DNA of 64,000 bases from Gorsachius magnificus (taxonomy: Eukaryota; Chordata; Aves; Pelecaniformes; Ardeidae), in contig CM067084.1 in the NCBI GenBank assembly GCA_034008185.1, forward strand, positions 71,644,612-71,708,611, read 5' to 3'. Position 1 is the stretch's first letter; every line of letters begins with the position of its first letter. This document shows positions 49,817 through 62,500 of this stretch, piece after piece. Under the pieces are notes generated by a model. That model saw only the letters and a program-made list of their open reading frames with translations, was not told the DNA's origin and searched no databases. A program made the translations under genes and the position numbers.

Positions 49817-52800
49817 ATATACTGCTCTTTCAGAAGGGAGGATCCTTGATCCTGCTGTGTTGCTATTTTCCTCCTCTTCTGGGTTTTTTTTTTTTTTTTC
49901 TATTAGCATTTTTATAATTTGTCATGTAAGTACCCTTTTTTTTCCTGAATATTGGATGATTTCTCTTCTTTGCTTTGAACTATTACTAATGAGTATCAAC
50001 TCCACAGTCTCACCTCCCTTTGTTTTGACTCCCTTATTTTGCAGGGTTCATTAACCTATGTGCTTTCTTGCTCATAGAGTAAGGTGAGAACTCATCATTA
50101 ACTTCTTTCAGCGAAGCTGGGCTCTGGATCAGAAGGCAGCCTGCTCCTCTGTGCCTATGAGAGCTGAGGCAATCTTCCTCAGTGCACAAAGAAACCAGTG
50201 TGCTCCCACACTTTCCCACCTGAGGAACTCAGTGAGGCTCTGGGAACTCTGCTTCAATGGAAAAAATGATACCCTCCATCTGCTGATCAGCAGTGCCTGA
50301 CGTTGGTGAGAGACAGGAGATCACAGCTTCATTGAGTTATGAACTCCATGACAAGCAAAATATCGTGACTCAGTGCAGTGGCATCTCCCTGGAAAGAGGA
50401 GCTGGGAGTTGAGTCTATGAAAGCGCTGTCCTCCCACCTCCACACCCACTCACACACCGAGCGCTGTATGCAGCTGCGTTAGCGCAGCCCAACCACACTG
50501 AGAAGTAAGTTGTACCAGCCCGATGGACCACGGAGATAACGTGATCATCCTGTCTCCGTGCCCTAAGCCAAACTCTACAGTACAATGTTCACAACTCCCA
50601 GGGCTTTTGAATCGTGTGATCAACTCCTTTCTAGCTGTCAAGAAGGCATCTAATATAGAATTCCCTTGTGACAGAGGCAACATTTTTGAATTAAGGATTA
50701 TCTTCTATAGAATTTAGACATCTGAGGATATTTGGCAGAATGAGACTGTCAGCACATATCAGTCAGATTGAAGTTTCCCATGATAACAGACCTTTTAGCT
50801 TGCACTTTATAAGTAAATATATATAAAGCCCATCAGCTTGTCCTCAAGTCTTTGGTCTATGGCATTATGTCCTACATGTTAGGATATTGGCTTGTAAAGA
50901 TTCATGAAGTGTTTGCTTCTGAGCTGGTAGTAATTCAAACAGACAATATCATTTTTGACATAGAATAACAGTTTACTTCCCTCTTAGTCCACTCATCCCT
51001 TCCTGAACAGGTAATAGAGGAGACTTTATAAAAGGAGACTTTAGCATTCCAGTCATGCAGATCTTCTCACCAGGCTTCATTCTTCCCCTCAAGGCTGAAT
51101 TTATGCTCATAAATACGTTCCAATTGCTGTTATTATATAGGTCACTAGCATTGGTGTACAGGAAATTAGCACATTTCTCTCCTCTTATCCCTGGGTGCCT
51201 TGATTAATTTTGTTCTTGACATCTTGATTTTATGCTAAGTTAATGCTTATTTATCCCCTCCTCTTTTATTAATTGAATACTTTCCTAATTATCCTCCCTG
51301 TCTGCTCTCTTAAGCAGTGAGCCACAGGTTACCCCAAAAGATCACTTGCCTCTAAAGAAAGACAAGTCTTCCAGAAAATCTCTCTTCAACAAAAATCCTC
51401 TATTGAACTCACTTTTTTCCCCCAGCAGTTCAATTCCACAGCCTTACACACTGCTTCTTGCAGAGAGCTGCAAAAGCATGGACAGAAAGGGCACCCTCCT
51501 TGCTGAGCAAGTGCTGCGCCCCAGCATAAACACCACTCAATTACACTGTGCTTCTCACATTCCTGTTTGCTTCTGCTGCCTTTGGTACCCACCCTCTTCT
51601 GATCCCTCAACATGCGTTTGTCCAGAATCATGTCAAATACACATCACTAGACTTGTACACTTTATACATGCCCAACGTCTACCAATACATGTTTGTGTCA
51701 ATGCACTTTTTATTTTAAAAAGTGAAATGTTTTGGAATTCCTGGTTTGGATTAACCCAATAATTAAAAAAGAAACCCACCTCAACAACAAGAGGGAGGAA
51801 AAAGAAGAAGAAGAAAAAAAAAAACAAACCAAAGGGATTTCATTGATATTTATAGAGGTACATGTTAAGTTTCCTTGGAAACCACCACTGCTCCTTTTTA
51901 ATTAAATCTTCATTAAATACCTTTATCTTTCTGAAAAGATAAGAAAATTGCTCCTATCAACATTATGGGATTTTATTTTGCTCAATTTCTTGTCCAAAAT
52001 TCCTACAGTTGGATGGAGAAAGACTCCATAAAGATGCTGAAGGAGCTGCCTGTCAGTCTTTTCTTTTTAATATTTTTACATTCCAGGTGCAATGAATGAA
52101 GAATTTCTATTTCTAAATACAAAAACTGAGTGAGGAAGCCTTTGCTTACTAAAAAAACCCCAACAAACCAACCAAAAAACAAAGCAACAGAAAAATGCCA
52201 AGGAACTTTAAAATGCTGATAAGAGTGAATGTGGAAATCTAAATCAAAGATGCTACTTTATAACTGGTGAACCTACTGGATTCTTATCTTGTTCATAAAA
52301 CAGCTATCCAGGCGCTCCAGAGTTGCTGGAAGGTTTCTGTAGCCTTACAGTTGAGTTATTCTAATGGGTCAACACAGAAGGAGTAAAGTCATAGTACACA
52401 TTTATTTTATATACAGGTATTTGGGGAGGTGCCATTTCTGCATTCCCCCATTAGAACCACCAGTAGTTATTTGTTAGGCAGGTGAAAGTAGAGGTGAGAA
52501 GTTTTTGCTCCAGATGACGTCAGATATTCAGGCAAGTAGTTTTGTTGACTTGGCTGGGAAAAGCTTGCTTAATTTTCATAGAAAATTGCTTACTCACCTG
52601 GGACCAGCATCTTCTGTTTGGTACACACAGTGAGCAAAGAAAGTCTGAGCCCAGGCGTGTTGGCATTACTAGCTGTACACCACAAAAGAGTGGTGGCTGG
52701 TTGTGGCGGAGACAGGGATTTAGACAGAGATTACCCTGCGTAGTGGCTGCAGACTATACACGAGCTAACCTTCTAGAGAGAGGTTAAGCAGCTGATCTTA

Positions 52801-54749
52801 AGAGCAATCCTCTTTATGTGAAGAATGCCATCAGTCGCTGCTATGTTATACACAGGGATGCTGACTGCAAAATTGCCCTTCTAATAACCCTGCTAATACC
52901 TTCGACTTCTTGGCACGGTGGAAGGAAATGGAAGAGCACTGTGTTAACAGTTCTAACGGTTCGGAAGCTCCATCTTTTGGCATCTGTACCCCTGTTTGGG
53001 ACACCCAAAAGCATTTGCTTAGAACACGGCTCCTGGCACAAGAAAAACTGGGAGATGTGAGAGGCCTGGCATTCTGCTAGAAGAAGAATGATCCTTCATC
53101 CCTTCTTCATTTAAGAAGCCTTTTTACTTTTTTAGGAGACAGTCATAGGAGATGAAACATATGCCATATGTATGTGTAGTGCTGTTTCAGAGATTCAGTA
53201 GGAGCAGGCTGATTAAATCCTATCAAGCATAGAGTTGTCATCAGCGTTGTGTCTTGAGATGATGAACTTGACACTGAAGTAGCATCCATCACTCCTCTGT
53301 TGGATTCTTAGGCTTCTTAGGGGTTGTTACCCAAATTAACAACATCCAACCCACCAAACCTCTACAGTAGCCACATGACACAAATATAAAATCCTGCCCT
53401 GTTCTAGGTCTTATCCATCAAGTGTCAAAATTATAAGAAGACTGTTCTGCTGTTTAGGCTTTACCACTCTGAACCATTTTCTAGAGTACAGCACTGCTAT
53501 TGTTTCTTTAAAAGCATGGACAAAATGAATGATAAATCCTGTCTTTCAGAAATCCACAGGAAGCAAAACCTCCTCTCCTTCTTCATCTTTTCTTCGATTT
53601 GAACATCACCAGGAGTCTGGAGGACAAACTTTACTACTATTGTCTGCTTGATATAATTAAAAATCTCAACTCTCACCTGTCTGGAGGATGACATAACATT
53701 TAGGTTAAAGTTCCAGATGCTGACTAAATGAAATCTTTTGTGTTGTCCTCTTTTGAAAGCACTAACTCTGCTTCTTTGTTTTGCTTTTTAAACACTTTGA
53801 GAAAAAAAACATTCACCTGGACTCTGTTTAAACTGTCATGTTGCAAGCACCTTTAATCATGAATGAAACTTGTATTTTCATCAGTTCTCAGTTTCAGGCA
53901 TCCTATGGGTGACAAGTGTATTCTGAATCATATCAACGGTATACAGCAGAAATTTGTCATATGCACTATTTCTGACCGTGAGTAACAGCCATCCGTGTCA
54001 GCTAACGGATATGATGAAATACACTTGCTTTGCATTGCTGTTTTTACTCCAAACTTCAAGCGAAGCTGTCATCATCTTTCCTGGGTGCTCTGATGCCATT
54101 TTTAGCATGTTACAGGGTTTTACTTAACAACCACTTTCCGTTTCTATGTTTATATCTGAAGCTGGCCAACATATTTCACTCCTGGCCTTCCCTTGAATTT
54201 TCAATGCCTCTTGGTCCTGCTCATGTATAGAATTCTACTAGTATTTTTTTCTGTAAACATTCCTCAGGGTAGTAATGTTTTAATCCCCATAGCAAACAAC
54301 CGTTCTCCACTGACAGCTTCAATTTCCAGAAACATTGAGGCTACATTTCTTCTCAGCTAGGTGATGAGATCATCCCTAAAAGGAATAATGCATTAGCCCA
54401 TTCAAAGTGTGCCTTGCTTCCAGAGCTATTTCCCAGTCTGCATTAAGGAGGTTGTCTAGGGGAATTACGCACTTTCTGTGTATGTTTCTCTGGGGAGCTG
54501 GAACAACGAGGACAGTCTGTCTGTAAAACCATGTTTTTCTGATGCTGCGCAACAGAAGTCATACTGGTGAGCCACTGAAATCAAAGCCGATCTCTGCAGC
54601 CTGGCAGCTGACCACAGGCTATTGCTTACCTTTGGACCCAGGATGTTTATCCAGTCTTTGATTAGACTAATATATTTTTTTTCCTTCCAGGTGGTAGCTT
54701 GCAAAGTTTAGTAGTACACCAAGTCTGAGAGTTTGAAGTAGCACACCAA
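49817..54749. other. Intergenic DNA, nothing recognised
   Basis: AT-rich sequence with short ORFs only, the longest 138 codons at 51346-51762 without motifs. A GAA/A-rich run lies at about 51790-51825 and an A/C-rich stretch at about 52145-52195. No gene, RNA or transposon supported. Confidence 0.5.
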
Positions 54750-56560
54750 GTACAAGAGCTTTAAACTAGATTTGAAGGGGGAAAGGGATAAACCCAGGCT
54801 CACTAGAGATTAGCCTGGGGGTGGCGCGCCAGTGTTTGAGGGACTGTGTGCTGGTGAGGTCCTCTCATCTGCCATCAGATGATTGGTGATGATAGGGTTG
54901 AGTGTTTATGGGCAAGAATCAGGGGGAAGGCCAACAAGGCAGATATCTTGGTGGGAGTATGTAACAGACCACTCAACTAGGAGGAAGAGGCAGACAAAAT
55001 ATTCTATAAGCAGCTGGGAGAAGTCTCACAATCGCTAGCCCTTGTTCTTGTGGGGGACTTCAATTTACCAGATGTCTGCTGGAAATACAATACAGAGGAG
55101 AGGAAATTATCTAGGACGTTCCTGGAGAGTGTGGAAGAGACCTTCCTGACACAGCTGGTGAGTGAACCAACTAGGGAAGGCTGGACCTGTTGTTTGTGAA
55201 CAGAGGAGGACTGGCGGGTGATGTGATGGAGGCTTTCTTGGGCATAGTGATCATGAAATGATAGAGTTTCAATTTTTGGAGAAATAAGGAGGGGGGTCAT
55301 CAGAATGGCTACCTTGGATTTCTGGATGGCAGGCTTTGGCCTGTTTAGGAGCCTGGTTGACAGAGTCCCTTGGGAGGCAGTCCTGAAGGGTAAAGGAGTC
55401 CAGGAAGGCTGGGCATTCTTCAAGAAGCAAATCTTGAAGGTGCAGGAGCAGGCTGTCCCCATGTGGCAAAAGACAAGCCAGTGGGGAAAAAGACTGGCCT
55501 GGGTGAACTGGAACTCAGGAAAAAAAAGAGTTTATGATCTTTGGAAGAAGGGGCAGGCAACTCAGGAGGACTACGATGATGTTGTGAGGTTATGCAGGGA
55601 GAAAATTAGAAAGGCAAAAGCCCAGCTAGAACTCAACCTGGCCACTATTGTAAGAAAGAATAAAAAATGTTTTTACAAATACATTAACAACAAAAAGAGA
55701 GCCAAGGAGAATCTCCACCCTTTATTGAATGCAGAGAGGAACATTGCCACCAAGGATGAGGAAAAGGTCGAGGTGCTTAATGCCTTCTTTGCCTCAGTCT
55801 TTAATAGTCAGACAGTTATACTCAGGGTACCCAGCCCTGTGATCTGGAAGACGGGGATGGGGAGCAGAATGAAGCCCCCATAATCCAAGGGGAAATGGTT
55901 AGCAACCTGCTATAGCACTTAGACACACATGAGTCTATGGGGCCGGATGAGATCCACCCAAAGTTACTGAGGGAGCTGGCAGAAGTACTCACTAAGCCAC
56001 ATTCCATCCTTTATCAGCGGTTCTGGCTAACCAGGGGCTCCAGCAGTCCAGCTGACTGGAGGTGAGCAAATGCGACATCCATCTTCAAGACCAGCTACAG
56101 GACAAGGGGTAATGGGCACAAAGTGAAACATAAGGGGTTTCAGTTGAGTATGAGGAAGAACTTCTTTACTCTGAGGGTGACAGAGCACTGGAACAGGCTG
56201 CCCAGGGGGGTTGTGGAGTCTCCTTCTCTGGAGATATTCAAAGCCTGCCTGGATGAAGTCCTGTGCAATCTGCTCTAGGTGAACCTGCTTTAGCAGGGGG
56301 GTTGGACTAGATGATCTCCCAAGATCCCTTCCAACCCTTGCCATTCTGTGATTCTGTGTGATTCTGTGAAGGGCCAGAAGGAGGATTAGGGCAACTACAG
56401 GCCTGTCAGTCTGACCTTGGTGCTACAGAAGGTTATGGAGCGGTTCATCCTGAGTGCTATCACGTGGCACTTAGAGAGCAGCCAGGCGATCAGGCCCAGT
56501 CAGCATGGGTTTATGAAAGGCAGGTCCTGCTTGACCAACCTGATCTCCTTCACATCTCCC
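54750..56560 (+). mobile_element. CR1 LINE, plus strand, 3'-truncated and interrupted
   Basis: From about 54920 the endonuclease reads ADILVGVC, then VLVGDFNLPDVCW with the catalytic GDFN block. A linker and early reverse transcriptase follow: WGKRLAWVNWNSGKKRVYDL, a YDDVVRLCREKIRKAKAQLE stretch, NAFFASVFN, then GPDEIHPKLLRELAEVL. After the nested insert the frame resumes with GNYRPVSLTLV, KVMERFILSAIT and SQHGFMKGRSCLTNLISF at 56370-56550, then stops matching. One stretch (55305-55883) is still open for 192 codons, but stops and frameshifts occur on both sides and the catalytic RT half is missing. The leader before 54920 looks like the CR1 5' region; its exact start is uncertain. Confidence 0.87.
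56091..56369 (+). mobile_element. CR1 3' end nested inside the CR1 at 54750-56560
   Basis: Starts ccagctacaggacaagggg, passes through the ORF2 end (HWNRLPRGVVESPSLEIFK) and a stop, then the ggttggactagatgatctcc block. It finishes with an attctgtgattctgtg-type tail. The host reads ...atcttcaaga before it and agggccagaagg... after it, which join into the normal CR1 reverse transcriptase sequence. So this is a separate, younger 5'-truncated insertion of about 280 bp. There is no target duplication beyond one base, usual for CR1. Confidence 0.87.
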
Positions 56561-59390
56561 AGAAGAAAAGTACCACATCCTACTGCTGTGAGTTACTATG
56601 TTTAAATATGGGCCAGTAGCCTGAAACTACTCATTTACTTTGCAGTTTCTCTGAGTTTTTAATTTTCTTTTTGTTCCAGTATACTTAGTTATTTTAAAAC
56701 AGTGGCCATCAAACTGATTAACTCTGATAAATTTGGAACAAACCTTTCAAACGTCACCAGAAAACACTGAATGTCTAAGATACTCTGCAGCTGTGAAGTA
56801 TTCAAAAACCTTTATTTTTCATTTTTATGAGGGTACATCTTTTGCATCTGGGCAATGCCTCAAGTAAATAAATAGATTTTCAAAAGACATCACACTTTGT
56901 TAGCTTTAAATTCATAACACAGCACACTCATCACAGCCCCCTCTGGGCTTTACAAACATTCCTGTGAGTGCCTCCTGAACTAATCTTTCATCCATGCATG
57001 AGGTAACACTATATGCTCTCTTCCTGCTGTCGCTGACCCTTTGTTCTTCCAAACACAGCAAATACACAGACTCCTCTAATAGCCAATACTTCTCCTAAAG
57101 CACCAGTAAAAGTAGTTCAAGATTTTGCTCTTACTCTTCATATTGCAAAAGAGTAGGAGTGCTCACAGATAGGGTTTTTTTTTTTTTTCCCTTTCAGCTG
57201 AGGGGAGGCAACTGCTACTGTATAAACCAAGTCTTTTCTGCAGCTGATGCTACCCTCATTTTTCTACCTGAAACCCTTTGACTTTATATCAGTTAATCCA
57301 ATATTCATATGGCCAATATTCTATGATTCTATGCAAGATCCCACAACAAATTCTTGTGGTTAAATGATTTCAATTGATGTATTGGATCCTGGAGTATCAG
57401 AAGGTTTGTTGTCACACTTCCTGGCTTTGTCCTTCAATTTAGATGTATTTTTTATTAAATGGTCATGCCGTTTACCTCTTGAAAAGACTTCATTAATTCA
57501 AGAAGAGAAGAATCAAGCCAAGCAGAAACAGCACTTCAGTTTTGACTATCCACAGCATTAGGAAATAACAGAAGAAAATCAATCCCTAGCAGCAAGACTG
57601 GATTTTGAAGGGAGAAGGAGGAGAAAGGAATGTTGCTTCTGAAACCATTAAAGGAGCTAAATGCATAGCTCAGAGGGAATCAGTCTTATGTGTTTATTTT
57701 AATCTTTCACTTTGGGGGAAAAAAAAAGTTAAAGTGAATGTATTCCTTATAGCAAGACTGGATTGACCAAACTGGAAACCTGAGTTGTCTATGTAATTAC
57801 AGGTAAAATGTAACATGGATAACAGCCAGGCAGTATTTTTATGCCCTCTTACTAGGGAATTCTAGCTCTGAGCAAACAGAGCAGTCCTGCTTTCTGCAAC
57901 TGGTAGTGGACCTGGAGGGTGCTTCCGCCTAAGGCAGTGAAATACAGTGCAGCCATCAACACTAGGCAAAATTGCAGTGACTCTTGAGCCACACCAATAC
58001 AGAGATGGAGATATGAGTATGGAGTTACTGCTTCAGTCATGTTTCTGTAGTATTATCCTGCTGGAAATGTTAGCAACCACACAGTGATGGTCCTTTAATA
58101 TTGCTCATCTGATAGAATTTAAACCTCATCCTGTTGAGCCCTGTTTCATGTGAGTACTGCAGAGAGTCTCTTCTCTGGAGTCATCCCTACTAGTGGTTAA
58201 TAAATACACAGTGGTTGAATACATAGAGAAACAGGACCTCTACCAACATGGCTGTAGAAATGAGCAAACCAGGTGTTTTGTAGGGATTTTAGCCTTCAGC
58301 CAACCAGTAGCAAATGTAAGCCTCATGGCAAGAGTAAGGGCAGGCAATATGTAGGGGTTCCAGTCACATCTTTTGCAGTCATTTGCCCCCTTGCTAAAAC
58401 TACCAAAGATGATTAAATCTGGATTTCAGTCAGGTCAATAATACCTCACTCCTGAGTTCTGGACTGCAGTGTGTATCAGTGATCCTCAGACTGAACTCAG
58501 TCATTAATTGTCTGTAATTAATAGGCTGTAATTGCCAATTTAAAGATGTAAGTCTGAAAGAAAATTTTTTTCATTCCACCTGAGGCAACTATAACTGGTT
58601 TTGGCCTTTCCTTAAAACTAAGGCATCTGATGTACTGAGGAAGCTGTTCATGTTTGGCTAATACAGAAATATTGGCTTGTTTCCAACAGGTTCCTACCTC
58701 TTACAAATAATTGCATTTTGTTGTGGGACTCTGTATCTTATATTGGCTCCCACATGCTGGTCAGACTAGTTGGTAACCCAGATTTAGGAGTGAGTTTATA
58801 AAGCCTGGTAGCTGCCTTGCTGTTGGCACATCTGCTGACTGAGGCATAGTAACAGGACGTCTGTGATATCAGGAAATGTGAAACTGCAGTTCCAGGCCAT
58901 TCTGTTTTACGAGCAACCTTTTATGGTTGCTAGTCAAAGTGTATAGTTATCCAACTTTGGTTTTTCAAATTTAGCCTTTGGTAATTTCTTTTCTGATATA
59001 AATAGTATGATAGTGGGACATAACTCTGTGCTAAGACAGCAATAAAAGCAAATCCAGTGTTTCCAAAATGCTGAATTAAAAATAAACTGCAGAGATAAAT
59101 AAGATGGACATGTTGACTTGTGTTTTGGGAGGTTTATTGGTTGTAAATGATGCAAACAAATCAAGGGTAATTTGCAGGCACTGTGTTTTGCAAATTGAGA
59201 ATTGGTGGTGAAATAGCAAGATATTACCACTGTTGATACTAGTGATGCCTACAGTGCAATGTTATAATGTTGCATGGGGTGGACTGTAACCATAGATGCA
59301 CCTACGGAAGTCACTCTCCACAGGAACTTCTAGCCATCTGGAAGATGGATATGTCTGGAAAATGGATATGCCAACTACTGTGGCATTATT
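56561..59390. other. Intergenic DNA, nothing firm
   Basis: AT-rich sequence without a supported gene. A doubled attctatg at about 57320-57335 resembles a CR1 tail but has no CR1 body upstream. ORFs are below 100 codons. Confidence 0.5.
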
Positions 59391-59592
59391 ATTTCTTCAC
59401 AGAAAGGGTTTTCAGGCTCTGGAATGGGCTGCCCAGGGAGGTGGTCAAGTCCCCATTCCTGGAGGTATTTAAAAGAAGGATAGATGAGGTGCTTAGGGAC
59501 ATGGTTTGGTGGTGGGATGGCAGGGTTAGGTTAATGGTTGGACTTGATGATCTTAAAGGTCTTTTCCAACCTAGATGATTGTATGATTATTG
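59391..59592 (+). mobile_element. CR1 LINE 3' end (truncated copy)
   Basis: Begins in the end of CR1 ORF2 (a [24 protein letters not shown] stretch, with HWNRL altered), then the ggttaggttaatggttggac block. It ends with gatcttaaaggtcttttcc and aacctagatgattgtatgatt. The 3' tail is in the plus direction. Sequence blocks match the copy at 5183-5467 closely (REVVKSP, EVFKRR, DEVLR), so the two belong to the same subfamily. Upstream of 59391 a gatggatatg motif occurs twice, probably unrelated. Confidence 0.88.
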
Positions 59593-62500
59593 TCTGTGGA
59601 CGTTGCAGCAGTGGTCCTTACTGGGCAGAGAATCTGCACCCGCTTACAGAGAAAGCCCCCCAGAATAGCACAAGCAGAAGTCCCGTACCTCTTTCCAAGC
59701 ACCCTTCCATGCTTTGAATTCCCTCTGTGTGACAAGAAGGGAGATCATGGTATGAGAAATGTGTAAAGTCAGACTCGGCAGCTGAGGAGCCAGAAGGAGA
59801 GAAATCAGCAGCAGAAGAAATAAAGGTAGAAGGTGTAAAGGATTATCTCATGTGCCTGGGAAACTGGGCATGACAACAGAAGAATTCCCATCCAGTCTTA
59901 TGTGCCTGTGCAGTTTTCCGGGTATTTGTGGAGATCTAACCAAATCTTTCCACCCATTAATTGAATGATTTGTAGAGATAACAACTTCTACTTTTATATT
60001 TTCTTATCTTTTTCATGGGCCACAGTTTCCCTTTGGTCCAGTATAGAAAGAATCCACTGGACAGCATTAGGGAGAGGGACTCATAACACACATCTATGGA
60101 TCTGGATAGTTTCAGGTTAATCCCTCAGTCCGGGTCTGGAAGATTTGGTCCCTGATATATCCAAACTGTGTCGGTTTCAGAAAGTTTCCACTTGAAGCTC
60201 CGAAAAATTTCTGATGAGGCAAAGACCTTGAAATCAGATATGTGAAGTCAGTAAACGGTAGCGGAGGCCATGGCAGGTTCTGGTGGAGGAAAGATGTGTT
60301 CTGCAGCTTGGAGCAGGCTCAGGAACTCACCTGAGCCCACACTTCTAAATGGGGGTGCTGGAAATATCATTGCAACATCAAATGAAAATCAAAATGCCTC
60401 AGCACCGGTCGGCACTGTTCCCTGGCACCGCACGTACAGTGGAGGTATTTCAGACGAGGAGGGCCTGGCTGCTACCTGTGACATTTGTTTTACCTCAAGG
60501 GGATTAGATGAATTCCAGCATGAGAGCAGTGACTCCACGGCGCCTCTGTGCATCCTAGCAACTGTAAAACTAAATGAAGTAAGGCTTGACAGTCTTCCAA
60601 AGTATATGACAATCCATTTAATGCCAAGAGCTGACATTTATTAAATACTGTTGTGTAAATCTGAGTTTCTGCACAAAATAGCAGTGTGATATAGATGTAT
60701 AACTGTAGATTATGCATGTATTCAGATTACAGGGATGTTTTCTCTTGAAATAATTTGAAATCAGCAGTAATACCATTACTTACAATTGGAACTACGTATC
60801 CATCTGGTCAGGCTGGGTTCATACATGGAGTCCACCATGTAATTGAACCTTCTATCAATTACTTTCTCACAGTAAGAGTGTTCATCTTTCATCCAAGTGT
60901 GAAATAATTTGGAGCTTTCTGTCCAGATACTGACAGGTGAATTATTCAGAATTTTAAAGCAACTTGTACTTTGTCATCATTCATGCAATCCCTTAGCAAT
61001 GTGTCCTCAAAGCCTCATAGGAAAGCAGAGAGGAGGGACTTTCAGAGGCTGCCTGGGACAAAACAGGCTCAGCTGTACCTGTCGTTCCCCACAGACTTTT
61101 CTCCTGACAGGGGAAGATGCTCATTTGTCACCATGTGCATCAGCCAGTGACTTATGCTACCTGAGCTCAGACAAATAGCCAAACTGTATTGCTTTCCCTC
61201 TCACTGAATGAAAAAGAAACACAGGCTTTGGATATAATGAGTATTAGGTGTGAAATAGGTGTTCGTGTCCATCAGTGCAGGGTAGCTGTCAGTGCAGCCA
61301 AAGCCCAAGATGGTGTTACCCACCACCCAGCAGGGATGGCTCTGTCCTCACTCGGTGTGTAATGACATGGACATCTACCCTACAGAACAGCTGGTGTCCT
61401 CTCTGTCCACATTGCGTGGTGATAAGGAGATGATGAGATTCATTATGGGCAGAGCATCAAGGACCAAATCCCCTGGGACTGGGGATGTCTGTGCTCTGAG
61501 CACAACCCTTCAGATGCGCCATGCCACCCTCACTCCACCGCTTTCGTTGACACTGCTACATAGGGCTCTCACATGCAATTGAGCTTCCAGGGCTCAGCTA
61601 TGACAGAGTATTCGTACATGCTTAGCCTCTGTCAAAGGCAAAGAAAAATGTATTAGCTTAGACCACAGCAAAATTGTTTCATGCTAAGACTCAAATATTA
61701 TTGTTATCTGTCTGAGCACTGAGAATAACTACAGTCAAATGTGCTGGAATCATACCTTCATTGCACTGAGTAGACTTATCCTTCATCTGTCTACACATAG
61801 GAAGTTACAAGCAGGACCTCTTGCAACAATCTACTTGCAGCAAGGGAGAAAACTCTTCACATAACCAAATCAAGATTTCATTTGCTCAGCCCTGCCACAA
61901 ACTATCGGGTACAGGGTATTCCCAGCAGAGCCCCTGGGCTCAGGGCAGGCAAACCAACCCCTGTCGTGCAGACAGAGCTCTTGGAGCATTTCTGCCTACC
62001 TGCTGAGAAAACAACACTGGAAGTAAAAACACGAACTCGTATTTTCTCTGGAATCCATCTGAGGCTTTTTCAGGTATGTGAAGGTACACTGCGGGTCACT
62101 CCGTGCTGAAACCTCGGCTACATCTGGCAAAGCTGAGCAGTGAACAGCTCTCCTTTCAACGCTGAAACTCACAATAAGTCAAATGCTTACCAGGTCATTG
62201 ACTTCACGTGTGTGAGTACGAGAACGCCATCAATAAAACACCCTATAGGATTAAAAAAAATAACCTCTCCCAGTGAGTCAGGCTCCATCCAGTCATTCAG
62301 AAGTATATCATGTTTGTGTTCTTTGTTGCTCAGTTGACTCCTTACCTCATGCTCCAGGCCTGAAAGTGTTTTCCACTGCATGATCTGATATTGTGTAATT
62401 TCCAAAAAACCCTGCAGGGGAAAGGGAGATATCTGATGTCCCCTGCCTGCACTCAAATGTAAATTTACATTTTACAAACCATAGCAGCTCATAATCCCTC

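Noticed and set aside
57320..57335. attctatg doubled, like a CR1 tail
   Set aside because: No CR1 body is recognisable upstream, so it may be chance.
60398..60417. REST/NRSF-like half site (tcagcacc)
   Set aside because: Only the left half fits; the right half does not match the REST motif.
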